From Corynebacterium simulans (GTDB taxonomy: Bacteria > Actinomycetota > Actinomycetes > Mycobacteriales > Mycobacteriaceae): 64,000 bases of DNA. Of the stretch, positions 35,143-45,202 are shown in pieces; position 1 is the stretch's first letter, and every line of letters starts with the position of its first letter. The DNA is taken from NCBI RefSeq assembly GCF_001586215.1, contig NZ_CP014634.1, forward strand, positions 806,001 through 870,000. The letters are read 5' to 3'. The notes beneath the pieces were generated by a model. That model ran no database searches. It was not told the origin of the DNA and saw only the letters and a program-made list of their open reading frames with translations. Position numbers and translations under genes: made by a program.

Positions 35143-38100
35143 TTAGTTAATGACCACGATGAGGTCGCCACCTTCAACCTTGGTGGCCTGGCCGATGGCT
35201 ACGCGCTCGACCTTGCCGTCCTTGGTTGCGGAGATGGAGGCTTCCATCTTCATGGCCTCGATGACGGCGACTTGGTCGCCGGCCTTGACCTCGTCACCAG
35301 CCTTCACGGTGGCGTTGACCACGCCCGCGAACGGCGCGGCCACGTGGCCATCGTTGGACGGGTCGGCCTTCTCCACGGTGGCCACCGAGGACTCCACGTT
35401 TTTGTCGCGGACCTTCATCGGGCGAATCTGGCCATTGACGTTGAGCACAACGTTGCGCATACCCTTCTCATCCGGCTCGCCGAGGGCGTCGAGACGCAGC
35501 GTGATCGTCTTGAGATCCGCACGATCGTTGGAGCCATCCGGGAAGTAGTGGACGATGTACTCGTTGCCCTCTTCCAAGCCGTAGAGGAAGACGGTGTCCG
35601 TGAGCGCCTCAGTGTTGCCAAAGGTGCGGCGGAACTCATTGAACTCCTCGAACTGCTTCGGGAAGAGCAGTCGGTTCAGGGACGCACGGCGCTCGTCAGA
35701 GTTGTCGGAGACCAGGTGAGCTTTCTCCTCTTCCGGTACTGGCTTGACGGAGACGTCGCCAGGCGCGCGGCCCTCAAGGACCTTGTCGCGCAGCGGTGGC
35801 CAGCCACCTGGAGGGGTACCGAGCTCGCCGCGAAGGAACGCGATGACGGAATCTGGGATGTCGTACTTGGTCGGGTCGGCCTCGAAGTCTGCTGCGTCGA
35901 CGCCCGCACCCACGAGGTGCAGCGCGAGATCGCCGACGACCTTCGAGGACGGAGTGACCTTGGTCGGACGGCCAAGCATCTCATTGACGGCGGCATAGGT
36001 GTCCTCGATGACCTCGAAGCGGTCCTCCAAGCCCAAGGCCGTGGCCTGCGCGCGCAGGTTAGACAGCTGTCCACCGGGGATCTCGTGGCGGTAGACACGG
36101 CCGGTCGGGCCAGGAATGCCCTTCTCAAACGGACGGTAGAGCTGGCGGACAGCCTCCCAGTAAGGCTCGAGATCGGAGACGGCTTTCAGATCGATGCCGG
36201 TGTCGCGCGAGGAGTTGGAGAACGCCGCGATGATGGCGGACAGCGAAGGCTGCGAGGTGGTACCAGCCAGCGGTGCGGAAGCACCGTCGACGACGTCCGC
36301 GCCAGAGAGCGCCGCAGCGTAATAGGTAGCCAGCTGGCCACCCGCGGTGTCGTGAGTGTGGACGTGAACCGGCAGGTCGAATTCCTTGCGCAGCGCCATG
36401 ACCAGCTTGGAAGCAGACTCAGGGCGCAGCAGGCCAGCCATATCCTTAATGGCCAGCACGTGGGCGCCGGTGTTCACGATTTCCTCAGCCAGCTTCAGGT
36501 AGTAGTCCAGCGTGTAGAGCTTCTCCCCCGGCGAGCACATGTCGCCCGAGTAGGCCATGGCAACCTCGGCCACGGTGGTGTTGGTCTCCAGGACAGCGTC
36601 GATAGCCGGGCGCATCTGGGTGACGTCGTTCAGCGCATCGAAGATGCGGAAGACATCAACTCCGGACTTGGCAGCTTCCTGAACGAACGCGTTGCACACG
36701 TCGTTTGCATACGGGGAGTAGCCGACGGTGTTGCGGCCACGCAGCAGCATCTGGATGTTCTGGTTCGGCATTGCCTCACGCAGCAGATCCAGGCGGACCC
36801 ATGGGTCCTCCTTGAGGAAGCGCATGGCGACGTCGTACGTTGCGCCGCCCCACGCCTCGACGGAGAAGAGCTCCGGGGTCATGCGCGCGACAGCCTCAGC
36901 AGCGGTGACCAAGTCGGTACCGCGCACACGGGTGGCCAGCAGGGACTGGTGCGCATCGCGGAAAGTGGTGTCGGTGACAGCCAGCGCGGACTGGGCACGA
37001 ATCTTCTCAGCCCACTTCTTTGGACCGAGCTCCAGCAGCTCATCGCGGGAACCGCGCGGCAGTGGCTGGGACTTGTCGAAGGTAGGAATCTTGTCGAAAG
37101 GACGCAGCTTGGTCGGGCGCTCGCCGTTTGGCTTATTGACCGTGACATCAGCGATGTAGTCGATGATGCGGCCGGACTCATCCACTGCCGGCGGAGCCTT
37201 GAGCAGGTCTGGGTGCTCCGGGATGAAGCCGGTGTCCACGCGTGTGGCTACGAAGTCAGGCTCGCGCAGCAGGGCGCGCAGGAAGCCGATGTTGGTGGCC
37301 ACGCCGGAGACGGTGAACTCGTTGAGCGCACGCTGCGCACGAGCAACTGCTTGCTCGAAGGAAGCGCCACGGCAGGTCATCTTGACCAGCAAGGAGTCGA
37401 AGTTCGGGGAAATCTCCGCACCGACTGCGGTTGCGCCGTCGAGACGTACGCCTGCGCCGCCCGGAGAGCGGTAGGTGGTCAGGGTGCCGGTGTCTGGGCG
37501 AAAGCCGTTGGCTGGGTCCTCAGTGGTGATACGGCACTGAAGAGCAGCGCCGGTAAGGGCGATCTCTTCTTGGCGCAGGCCGAGCTCCTCAAGGGAGACA
37601 CCAGCGGCGATCTGCATCTGGGACTTCACAATGTCCACGCCGGTGACTTCCTCGGTCACGGTGTGCTCAACCTGCACGCGCGGGTTCATCTCAATGAAGA
37701 CGTGGTTGCCCTTCTCATCCACGAGGAACTCAACGGTGCCGGCACCTTCATAGTTGATGTGCTGGCAGAACTTTACGGCATCGGCACAAATGCGGTCACG
37801 CAGCTGCGGATCCAGGGTCGGGGCGGGAGCGATCTCGACGACCTTCTGGTGACGGCGCTGCACGGAGCAGTCACGCTCGAAGAGGTGTACGACGTTGCCC
37901 TGGGAGTCCGCCAGAATCTGCACCTCAATGTGCTGGGGCTTGATGACGGCCGTCTCGAGGTAGACGTGGCCGTCGCCAAAAGCCGCCTCTGCCTCGCGGG
38001 AAGCCTCAGCACACTTGGTCTTGAGCTCGGCCTCGTTCTCGATGAAACGCATGCCGCGTCCGCCGCCACCGGCGACGGCCTTGACAAATACCGGGAAGGT

Positions 38101-38574
38101 GAAGTCCTTGGCGTAACCGGCCAGTACATCGGGGTCCGTGGAAGGCTCGGAGTCCTGCAGTGTCGGCAGGCCAGCTTCTTTCGCCGCGCTGACCGCAGCA
38201 GCCTTATCACCGGTTAGGTCCAACGTGCTTGGCGTTGGACCAATAAACTTAATGCCATTGTCCTCACACGCACGGGCGAGATCCGCGCGTTCAGAAAGGA
38301 AACCGTAGCCTGGGTAGATGGCATCCGCCCCGGACTTCTTGGCGGCGCGAATGATTTCATCAATATCCAGATAAGCCTTCACCGGCTGGCCCTCAGTACC
38401 GATACGGACAGCCTCATCAGCGAAGGCGCGGTGGAAGGAGTTCCGGTCCTCACGAGGGTAGACCGCGACGGTCTTAGCCCCAGTCTCAAAGGCAGCACGG
38501 AATGCGCGCACGGCAATTTCGCCACGGTTGGCTACCAGAATCTTTTTGAACGATGGAAGCGCGGGATTAGCCAC
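35143..38574 (-). CDS. pyc: Pyruvate carboxylase
   Basis: 1143 residues, anaplerotic enzyme making oxaloacetate from pyruvate, bicarbonate and ATP. Order of domains: biotin carboxylase ([43 protein letters not shown]), carboxyltransferase (DTTFRDAHQSLLATRVR, AWGGATYDVAMRFL, HVHTHDTAGGQL) and a biotin carrier (EAMKMEASI). GTG 38574 is chosen because it follows AAAGGAA at six bases and gives the length of C. glutamicum Pyc. The earlier ATG at 38637 lacks a ribosome site. Biotinylated by BirA. Confidence 0.97.
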   Translation of the reverse strand: MANPALPSFKKILVANRGEIAVRAFRAAFETGAKTVAVYPREDRNSFHRAFADEAVRIGTEGQPVKAYLDIDEIIRAAKKSGADAIYPGYGFLSERADLARACEDNGIKFIGPTPSTLDLTGDKAAAVSAAKEAGLPTLQDSEPSTDPDVLAGYAKDFTFPVFVKAVAGGGGRGMRFIENEAELKTKCAEASREAEAAFGDGHVYLETAVIKPQHIEVQILADSQGNVVHLFERDCSVQRRHQKVVEIAPAPTLDPQLRDRICADAVKFCQHINYEGAGTVEFLVDEKGNHVFIEMNPRVQVEHTVTEEVTGVDIVKSQMQIAAGVSLEELGLRQEEIALTGAALQCRITTEDPANGFRPDTGTLTTYRSPGGAGVRLDGATAVGAEISPNFDSLLVKMTCRGASFEQAVARAQRALNEFTVSGVATNIGFLRALLREPDFVATRVDTGFIPEHPDLLKAPPAVDESGRIIDYIADVTVNKPNGERPTKLRPFDKIPTFDKSQPLPRGSRDELLELGPKKWAEKIRAQSALAVTDTTFRDAHQSLLATRVRGTDLVTAAEAVARMTPELFSVEAWGGATYDVAMRFLKEDPWVRLDLLREAMPNQNIQMLLRGRNTVGYSPYANDVCNAFVQEAAKSGVDVFRIFDALNDVTQMRPAIDAVLETNTTVAEVAMAYSGDMCSPGEKLYTLDYYLKLAEEIVNTGAHVLAIKDMAGLLRPESASKLVMALRKEFDLPVHVHTHDTAGGQLATYYAAALSGADVVDGASAPLAGTTSQPSLSAIIAAFSNSSRDTGIDLKAVSDLEPYWEAVRQLYRPFEKGIPGPTGRVYRHEIPGGQLSNLRAQATALGLEDRFEVIEDTYAAVNEMLGRPTKVTPSSKVVGDLALHLVGAGVDAADFEADPTKYDIPDSVIAFLRGELGTPPGGWPPLRDKVLEGRAPGDVSVKPVPEEEKAHLVSDNSDERRASLNRLLFPKQFEEFNEFRRTFGNTEALTDTVFLYGLEEGNEYIVHYFPDGSNDRADLKTITLRLDALGEPDEKGMRNVVLNVNGQIRPMKVRDKNVESSVATVEKADPSNDGHVAAPFAGVVNATVKAGDEVKAGDQVAVIEAMKMEASISATKDGKVERVAIGQATKVEGGDLIVVIN

Positions 38575-38943
38575 TTCTGTGTTCCTTTCAACTCGGAAGG
38601 CGCTGAAATACAGCGTCTCCACTCGGGTGATCCGCATCTCAGTTTAGAGAGCTGCCCCTAAAATGTCTGCCCTTTTCTACGCCGAATTCGCCACACATAC
38701 CAGCAGTGGAGTGACGCCCTAGGGGATTTCTGCAGCTCGACCAGTAACAACAGACTTACGACCCCTGTAAACCTTGCAAATTTTTTCCTCAACAAGATTC
38801 AGCGGACCCCACCTTAGGTTTACGAAGAATTCACCTTCTCTACATGAAAGTTTCCTTTTAATTAATTCCTATTTATATTCAGAGAGTTATTTTCTTAGTG
38901 CGCACTCAGCGCACATTCCACCAGTCTCTAACAAGGAGAGAAA
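38575..38943. promoter_or_regulatory. Divergent AT-rich region between pyc and the I36 gene
   Basis: About 370 bases, with the right half clearly AT rich (TTTCCTTTTAATTAATTCCTATTTATATTC). GTGCGC-ACTCA-GCGCAC (38898-38914) is a small hairpin over an alternative GTG start. AAGGAG at 38934-38939 precedes the ATG at 38944. The change in base composition marks the left edge of the accessory segment. Confidence 0.45.
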
Positions 38944-39305
38944 ATGAGAATAAAAAACTCGCTACAGCTAGCGCTATTATCGCGGCACTAAGCGGTATCG
39001 CTGTACCGACAGCCAACGCCTCGGCAAGTGAATGCGGCGGAGGCCTTGTATGCATTTTCAATGAAGCGAACTTCGGAGGGTTCCTGGGATCCCGTGGCCC
39101 AGGAATCGGAATTATGAATGTTTCGCGCAACGCTAATGACAAGACGTCATCGTGGATCAATAACACCGGAGGCCATGCCGCTTGGTATCAGCACGCCAAT
39201 GGCGGCGGCAAGTGCCACACCATGACCCCATTTTCCAATAACAATTATGTGGGCTGGTGGGACAACGACACCCTCACCTCCTGGCGCACCAATCGGGGCT
39301 GCTAA
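38944..39305 (+). CDS. Secreted peptidase-inhibitor I36 / crystallin-like protein, N-terminus split by an A6 tract
   Basis: The mature part (CGGGLVCIFNEANFGG, then NDKTSSWINNTG and CHTMTPFSNNNYVGW) is the beta/gamma-crystallin-like fold of family I36 inhibitors. AAGGAG precedes ATG 38944, which reads MRIKNSLQ and soon stops. With one extra A in the AAAAAA tract (38952-38957) it would read MRIKKLATASAIIAALSG, a proper signal peptide running into the mature protein. An in-frame alternative is GTG 38898, giving 135 residues with a longer basic N-terminus. It may need polymerase slippage, use the GTG, or reflect a sequence error. It may guard against a metalloprotease. Confidence 0.65.
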
Positions 39306-39319
39306 GTAATCAATCGTTA

Positions 39320-39362
39320 GCTGGGAAGAAGGACGAAATTCACCTTTCTTCCCAGCTTCAAT
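39320..39362 (+). terminator. Hairpin after the I36 gene
   Basis: GCTGGGAAGAA (39320-39330) pairs perfectly with TTCTTCCCAGC (39346-39356). The weak T-content behind it allows some read-through into the ABC genes that start at 39376. Confidence 0.7.
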
Positions 39363-39375
39363 ACTTCAGAATTAA

Positions 39376-40071
39376 ATGACCCATATTCGCATTCACCAAG
39401 TTCATAAAACGCTCGGCTCCGGCCCTAAAGCTACTCACGCACTCAAAGGAGTTTCTTTAGAAGCAGAAGCTGGAGAATTCATTGCCATCTCCGGAAAAAG
39501 CGGTTCAGGAAAAACAACCTTTTTGGACGCCCTGTCCGGACTAATATCCGTCAACTCGGGCTCCATCACGGTTGACGGAATCAGGGTAGACACCGCGTCC
39601 GAAAAGGACTTGCTTCGACTACGCAGGGAGGTTGTTGGCGTTGTCCACCAATCCGATCTCATCATTCCCGAGCTAACCGCGGCAGAAAATGTACAACTCG
39701 TCCTCTCAGCGGCAGGATACGAGGCTACAGAAGCTCGAACGGCGGCCGAATCCCTCCTAAAACAGGTAGGACTCGAGGGGTTAGAAACTCGATACCCCGA
39801 CGAATTGTCCCGCGGGCAATGCCAGCGGGTGGGTATTGCCCGTGCATTGAGCGGGAAACGGTCCGTCCTATTGGCAGACGAGCCTTCTGCTGCCCTGGAT
39901 GAGCAAAACTCGCGAAGCGTATTCGCATTGTTCCAAAAACTCGCTAGCGAAGGAACGACCATCATTACCGCTTCCCATGATCCGATCGTACTGGAGTATT
40001 GCACGCGATCTTTCACCCTGATCGACGGCCTACTGCACAACGACCAAGAAGCGGAGAAGTCACTTGGTTAG
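39376..40071 (+). CDS. ABC transporter ATP-binding protein (LolD/MacB type)
   Basis: 231 residues. Walker A ISGKSGSGKTT, Q-loop GVVHQSDLI, Walker B VLLADEPSAALD and H-loop TASHDP are intact. The signature reads LSRGQCQRV instead of LSGGQ, a substitution that may slow the ATPase. It overlaps the permease gene by about eight bases. This type drives export or mechanotransmission with FtsX-like permeases, often for peptides or antibiotics. Confidence 0.85.
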   Translation: MTHIRIHQVHKTLGSGPKATHALKGVSLEAEAGEFIAISGKSGSGKTTFLDALSGLISVNSGSITVDGIRVDTASEKDLLRLRREVVGVVHQSDLIIPELTAAENVQLVLSAAGYEATEARTAAESLLKQVGLEGLETRYPDELSRGQCQRVGIARALSGKRSVLLADEPSAALDEQNSRSVFALFQKLASEGTTIITASHDPIVLEYCTRSFTLIDGLLHNDQEAEKSLG

Positions 40072-42466
40072 TCAACTTCTGTTTAAAATCACCAAGCAGC
40101 AACCCAAAGTGCGCCTTATGTACGCACTAGCCGCGCTCAGTATTCTTCTCCTTGCTGCAACGGCCACAAGCTCAATGCTTATGACAATGTCCGTCGAGCA
40201 ACACGTCGCATCCAATCTAGGCGATAACCAGCAGAGAGCAGACGCACCCTGTTCACTTGCTCTAGGCGACAAAATCGACGATTGCCTATCCTCACCGGAA
40301 GATCCCGAACGGTTCTCTCGTGAACTTATATCGCAGGATTTCTACACGGACGCTGACCCCGGTCGCAGGATGACATACGCAGAAGGTGATTGGGAAAGCC
40401 ACGGTTCCAGCTACGGCTTAACCTTGAAATCAGGGCGGTGGCCAACTTCACCCGGGGAAATAGTTGCAACCACGCCTAGCGGCATTTCCGAGGAAACAGA
40501 GGTCAGTGCCTTTAGCAGCAACCTCAAGGTAAACGTGGTCGGCACCGTCACAAATGAGTTTATGCCGAAGGCAAGCGCTGTTTATGCGGCCCCAGGTACC
40601 TGGGATCTCACTACTTCACCTGTATCTCCATCAAGCGTTGGAGCACGCCCAATGCTTTTGGATAACCAGTCCTCGAACCTGAGCGAACTGGAAAAGACAA
40701 TGAACCGCATTGCACACAGTGATAATGCCGAGCTCAGTGCCAAAGAGGCAGTGAAACTGTCATACCTCTCTAAGCAATCGCTGGAAGAACAACCTCCCAA
40801 AAGCCTCCTTGATGAATACTCGTTTTTCTTCGGTGCGTTTGCGTTTGTCTTGCCGCTGTTCTTCTCCGCTTTCTTAACGACTACTCAACGCCGCGCACTC
40901 AAAACTCCAGCTACTTCACTACATCAACTCGGAATTGCCAGAAAGAAGTTGTGGAGTATCTTTCACCTCCGTCTTCTTTTCCTAGTTCTATCCATTTCAA
41001 CCTGCGCTATTGTCACCGGCGCACTCATTCCCCACCTCTTTAGGAACCAACTAGCAAAGCTGGGATCCGTACCCGGGCGAGATTTCGCACTCCCCTGGAA
41101 GTGGTGTTGCTTGCTGCTCGTCTCCGCAGTACTTCCGCCAATTTTTAGCGCGCTGACAACCGTGCTTCCAGTACGATTTCATAAAACTCACGCTGCTGAA
41201 CATAAGCTTTCCTCGAAATGGAAAAGAGCGTCGGCTGGGATCATCCCCACTTTGTGCGGCATAGCACTAGCAACCGTGCTATTCGCAGGGGTAGTCGGTC
41301 CGGAAATTTTCACAACCCTAGCCCCGATCCCCACGTTGGCGCTCGCTTTTGCGGTGGCGCTCCTTTTGACTATTTCGATTAAAAGCAATGCCCCCACGTC
41401 ACCGAGTCGTCTTGCTCGGCGGTTTTTGAGTTCACACCGTTTTCTTCCACTTATTGGGCTGGGCTTATTATCCAGCACGGTTGGGATAGCCATTTTTAGC
41501 AGCAGTCTGGCCGCTAGCATGACCGCTTCGGAAGCTGAATCCTATGCACCAATTGTCCCACCTGACCAGGCAATCTTAACTCTGCCAGCTGAGACGGACT
41601 CCGTAAATGGAACTGCACAGAATTCTTTAGTCGCCCAAGGTGACCTGCCCGAGCCTATTTCCGTGCAGCGACTTTCCGCAGGACTACCGATGGATCCCAA
41701 TATCTCAGGAGCTTTTGGCGTTCTATCCGTTCACGATATCGATAGTTGGGAAAAGCTTACCGACGAAAGACTAACTTCTGACGAAAGGAAAACTCTTGAA
41801 CGCGGCGGCGTTCTCGTACGCGACGAAAAGCTTGTCGACGCCTCCCACACACAGATCACTGATTCAAGCGGAAAGTCGCACATCCTCGATGCCCAAGAGA
41901 GTTCTTTTGGACATTACTGGGGCAGACAAGTTGGAGGTGTCGTTTTAGAAGCTACGGCTCAGCAGCTTGGGCTTCCTACTAATTCACCCCTCTGGGTATT
42001 CGACGGATTATCCGCCCAAAAGGCAGAACGTGTGCCAAAAGTCGCAAACGAACTTGGCATACCGCCCGAAGACATCCAGCTTTCCAAAGGTTACGAAACC
42101 GAGACCCCCTTATCGTTCTACATCAGCCTTACGGCAGCTCTACTTTCCGCTATTGCCATAGCCTTGGTGGTTTCACGCGGACTGAGTAGCAGTATGAAAG
42201 CGTTACATACCGCCTTTTTCCATCTAGGGCTTAGCCGTGATTGGAGCATCAAATCTCTTTCGTGGGCCATAAGCTTTATCTGTTTTAGCTCCCTAGTAAT
42301 CGGAACCTTTAGCGGTCTCGCTCCTTTAGCAGGATTTAGCTTTCTACTTGGCGACGGCTTTCTATTCGCCATCGATTGGACAGCAATGGGATTAACCATA
42401 ATCGCAGTTCTACTTGGCACTGTCATCGGAACATTCGCTCAACGAAACCGTCTTAACCAGCGCTAA
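40064..42466 (+). CDS. FtsX-like ABC permease
   Basis: 800 residues, starting at TTG 40064 inside the ATPase gene. One N-terminal helix (LMYALAALSILLLAATATSS) is followed by an extracellular domain of about 200 residues with a Cys pair (APCSLALGDKIDDCLS). Blocks of helices follow from about residue 255 and again near 470. A second extracellular domain precedes the last three helices (SFYISLTAALLSAIAIALVVSRGLSSS and onward). This two-block layout is that of large bacitracin- or peptide-related permeases. AT-rich codon use differs from the flanking genes and suggests transfer. Confidence 0.8.
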   Translation: MVSQLLFKITKQQPKVRLMYALAALSILLLAATATSSMLMTMSVEQHVASNLGDNQQRADAPCSLALGDKIDDCLSSPEDPERFSRELISQDFYTDADPGRRMTYAEGDWESHGSSYGLTLKSGRWPTSPGEIVATTPSGISEETEVSAFSSNLKVNVVGTVTNEFMPKASAVYAAPGTWDLTTSPVSPSSVGARPMLLDNQSSNLSELEKTMNRIAHSDNAELSAKEAVKLSYLSKQSLEEQPPKSLLDEYSFFFGAFAFVLPLFFSAFLTTTQRRALKTPATSLHQLGIARKKLWSIFHLRLLFLVLSISTCAIVTGALIPHLFRNQLAKLGSVPGRDFALPWKWCCLLLVSAVLPPIFSALTTVLPVRFHKTHAAEHKLSSKWKRASAGIIPTLCGIALATVLFAGVVGPEIFTTLAPIPTLALAFAVALLLTISIKSNAPTSPSRLARRFLSSHRFLPLIGLGLLSSTVGIAIFSSSLAASMTASEAESYAPIVPPDQAILTLPAETDSVNGTAQNSLVAQGDLPEPISVQRLSAGLPMDPNISGAFGVLSVHDIDSWEKLTDERLTSDERKTLERGGVLVRDEKLVDASHTQITDSSGKSHILDAQESSFGHYWGRQVGGVVLEATAQQLGLPTNSPLWVFDGLSAQKAERVPKVANELGIPPEDIQLSKGYETETPLSFYISLTAALLSAIAIALVVSRGLSSSMKALHTAFFHLGLSRDWSIKSLSWAISFICFSSLVIGTFSGLAPLAGFSFLLGDGFLFAIDWTAMGLTIIAVLLGTVIGTFAQRNRLNQR

Positions 42467-42501
42467 TTGCCGATTCACTCAGCCCGCAGTCACATCTACC
42501 G

Positions 42502-42540
42502 TTGACCGTGGGCACCTTCCGTTATGTGGTTACCCACATA
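42502..42540 (+). promoter_or_regulatory. Promoter and palindromic operator before the gntR gene
   Basis: TTGACC (42502-42507) is a likely -35. TATGTGG-TTAC-CCACATA (42523-42540) is an inverted repeat where the -10 should be. The arrangement fits autorepression by the GntR/YtrA regulator encoded directly downstream. Confidence 0.45.
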
Positions 42541-42817
42541 GGTAGTAAACCCATAAACCAGAAAGGGAATCTCTATGCCACTTTCACAGAGGTCTGCGTA
42601 ATGAGTGACACCCGGCCTATTTATCAGCAGCTGACAGGAGGAATCAGAGACATTATTATCAGCGGCGAGCTGCCAGAAGGCGAACACGCCCCCAGTGCTG
42701 AGAGCGGCTTGTTGGTAGGGGTGTTGCGGAACGGTGGTAGGGCTGGATTCCGACTAGGTGGTAGGGCCGGGCCGCTGGCCCTGTTGGGGCCAGCGGCCGG
42801 GCTTCTAATCCGATCGA

Positions 42818-43585
42818 CTACTCGTTGGCGCCATATGTGGCGCTTGCCAGGTGTTGGCGCATGTCGTAGTCGCCGAGTTCGATGCGCTGTCCGGCATTGA
42901 GTCTGCTGACCAGTGAGTCCGCGCCGATGGGGTCGGGTAGTTTCTTCACCCAGTAGGCGGCGGTTGTCTGGGAGACGATGATGGTCGGCAGTCTGCCGTC
43001 GCGGTCGAATATGATCTTGGTTAGGTCTTCTTGTCCGCGCTGGTTGATTCCTATGGTCAGGAAATCATCGAGGATGAGTACATCAATGTTTTGTAGCTTG
43101 CGCATTTTAGCTACATAGCGTTCATCTGCTGGCAGGAAGGCCCCTAATTCATCGACGAGCTGATCCAGCCGGTAGTACGCGACACTGTATTCAGCCTGGC
43201 AAGCAGCAATACCGATAGCGCAGGCGATGTAGGTTTTACCCGCACCGGTGGGCGCTAGGACGTGCACATTGGAAGGTTCGTCGCGCCAGGGTGTTGCGGC
43301 TAGTCGTTTGAGCTGGCGTAGATTCAACCCTCGTTCATCTGGGTTGATCAGCTCGGCGAGTGTTGCTCCCGGATAGCGGAATTTCGCCTGGGTGATGGCT
43401 TTTGCGATGTTGGTTTGCCGGCGCTTGGCCGCGGTTTCTTCCACGGCTTTGAGGAAGATTTCCTCCGGTAGAGCGGTGTTGGCGTCATCGGCGGCGACTA
43501 GGTCGAAAAAGATATCAGCGAAGGTGGAAAGACGCAGTTTACGCAGTGTAGCTCGGATGTCATCGTCAAGGTTGATGGTGGTCAT
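42818..43585 (-). CDS. istB: IS21 helper ATPase IstB
   Basis: 255 residues, AAA+ ATPase that assists the IstA transposase. N-terminal IstB helices (LRLSTFADIFFDLVAA, FLKAVEETAAKRRQ), Walker A APTGAGKTYIACA, Walker B NIDVLILDDFL and the sensor region IIVSQTTAAYWVKKL are present. It appears intact. Six bases separate it from the istA stop. Confidence 0.93.
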   Translation of the reverse strand: MTTINLDDDIRATLRKLRLSTFADIFFDLVAADDANTALPEEIFLKAVEETAAKRRQTNIAKAITQAKFRYPGATLAELINPDERGLNLRQLKRLAATPWRDEPSNVHVLAPTGAGKTYIACAIGIAACQAEYSVAYYRLDQLVDELGAFLPADERYVAKMRKLQNIDVLILDDFLTIGINQRGQEDLTKIIFDRDGRLPTIIVSQTTAAYWVKKLPDPIGADSLVSRLNAGQRIELGDYDMRQHLASATYGANE

Positions 43586-43591
43586 GATGGT

Positions 43592-45202
43592 CTAGGCCTC
43601 CTTCTTCGGGATGTCGTAGTGGCTGGCTGGGCGCAGGAATACTGCATCAGGGATTGCGGTGATATCCACAATGCGCGACTGGGCGTGATCGGCCTGGACG
43701 GCTGGCGTTTGGTTGAGGGTGTGACCGTTGCGGGCGATGTCGGCCTGAATCCGCGCGATGACCTGCATGTTGGGTGCCAGGCTATGGTCAATGACTTGCT
43801 GGCAGGCAGGCTCAAGCGTGGTCTTGTTGTGCTTGTTGCCCAGCTTGACGAGCACGTTGCGGGCAGTGTGTAGCCCGCGGGGTACGGCTTTGGCGTTGCG
43901 TTCCAAAATTGAGGAGACGACCTTGGCCGTTGCCGGCCCAAATGATGATGCTCGAGCAAGCAGCTCGTCACGGGTAAGAGGTTTGACCCCGGCAATGTCC
44001 TTATCCGGGGTATGGGCTGGGTCAGTGCAATAGCGGTACTTGAACCCGTGCATACGTGAGTGCTCTGCGACTAGGTCGTCGCCGTCGAAGATGCTCACCA
44101 GGCTGTTGGTCAGCCGTGCCCGCAGGGTTTTGCCGATGTATTGGAACGGCACTGAGTAGTACTGGTAGTCGCAGCAGATGTGCCAGTTACGGTCGACTTT
44201 GACGTTTCGCCAGGACACTTCCGTAAACGGGGTATCTGGTAAGTCACGCATCATGGGCGCTTCATCAGCATCAAACAACTCTTTACGGGTTATCCCATCG
44301 GGCCTAGGCATATTCATGTTGATGTCGTCGACGCGCTGGGCGATAGCCTCATTGAGTTCATCAAGACTGTAGAAGGTGATCCCATCGAAGTAGCCGAGGA
44401 TGCGCGAGTAGACGAGTTGGACGGCGCGTTCCACAGCGGCCTTATCCCGAGGTTTTCCAGGTCGGGCCGGTACGAGCAGGATGTCGTAGTAGTCGGCGAA
44501 GTCCGCGTAGCGTTGTTGAATGCGCCGGCCGGGCTTGTTCTTCACCGGCCGATAAGTCGCGGTCGGTGCGTTGTCAGGAACGATGATGCCAGGGCATTTA
44601 CCGAGGTAGTCTAAGGCTTTCACATGGCAGGAAATCCAGTTGTCCATCTTCTCGTTAGCTGTTGCTGTCACAAACAACAGTGAAGAATAGGGGCAGATGG
44701 CCACGAATAAGCTGGCTTTCATGCCGACTTCACCGATGGCCTTGTCAATGATGGAAACCTTGTCGCCGGCTCAGTCGACATAGAGTTCCTGGCCTGGCTC
44801 GTGTTCGATAATCGAGGTCATTCCAGTGGTGCGGATGTGGGTGCGCAGGCGTTCGCAAAACTGGGAGTACTGATACTTCGACTCGCCTTCACCGACAGGT
44901 GCAGCAACGTAGTCCAGCCAGAGCTTGTGGCGGGTCAAGTGCTTGTTATTGGCTAGTCGCTTGGCGAGCTTTTCGAAGTCTGGCTGGTCGTAGCGCTTGC
45001 GACGGGCCCCGCGATGGTCGCTGAAGTGCTCGTCGAAGAATGATGGATCCAGCTGAGCAAACGACTCCTTGGTGATGCTCAGGTCCGCAATCAGTGTCTT
45101 GGTTTTGGCAATATCCCGGTTGGAACATCCCAACGCCGCAGAGATGGCAGCATAGCTTCCCCCGTCCAAACACATCGCCATGATGTCTTTGAAGTTGGCC
45201 AT
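43592..45202 (-). pseudogene. istA: IS21 transposase IstA with internal TGA
   Basis: The N-terminal 143 codons (HTH part, YAAISAALGCSNRDI) and the remainder (from about 44770 to 43592) are in the same frame, separated only by a TGA at 44771-44773. The context is ELYVD-stop-AGDKVSII, where IstA has YVDWAG, the first Asp of the DDE triad followed by Trp (TGG). One G-to-A change explains it. The rest retains transposase features (RPARPGKPRDKAAVERAVQLVYSR). Unless the TGA is read through, the copy cannot transpose on its own. Confidence 0.88.

Noticed and set aside
35272..38217. 981-codon open frame on the plus strand
   Set aside because: It is the antisense shadow of pyc in GC-rich codon context; it lacks recognisable motifs and a ribosome site.
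42502..42900. 132-codon frame as a complete regulator
   Set aside because: Only the first ~55 codons are regulator sequence; the rest is the left end of the IS21 element.
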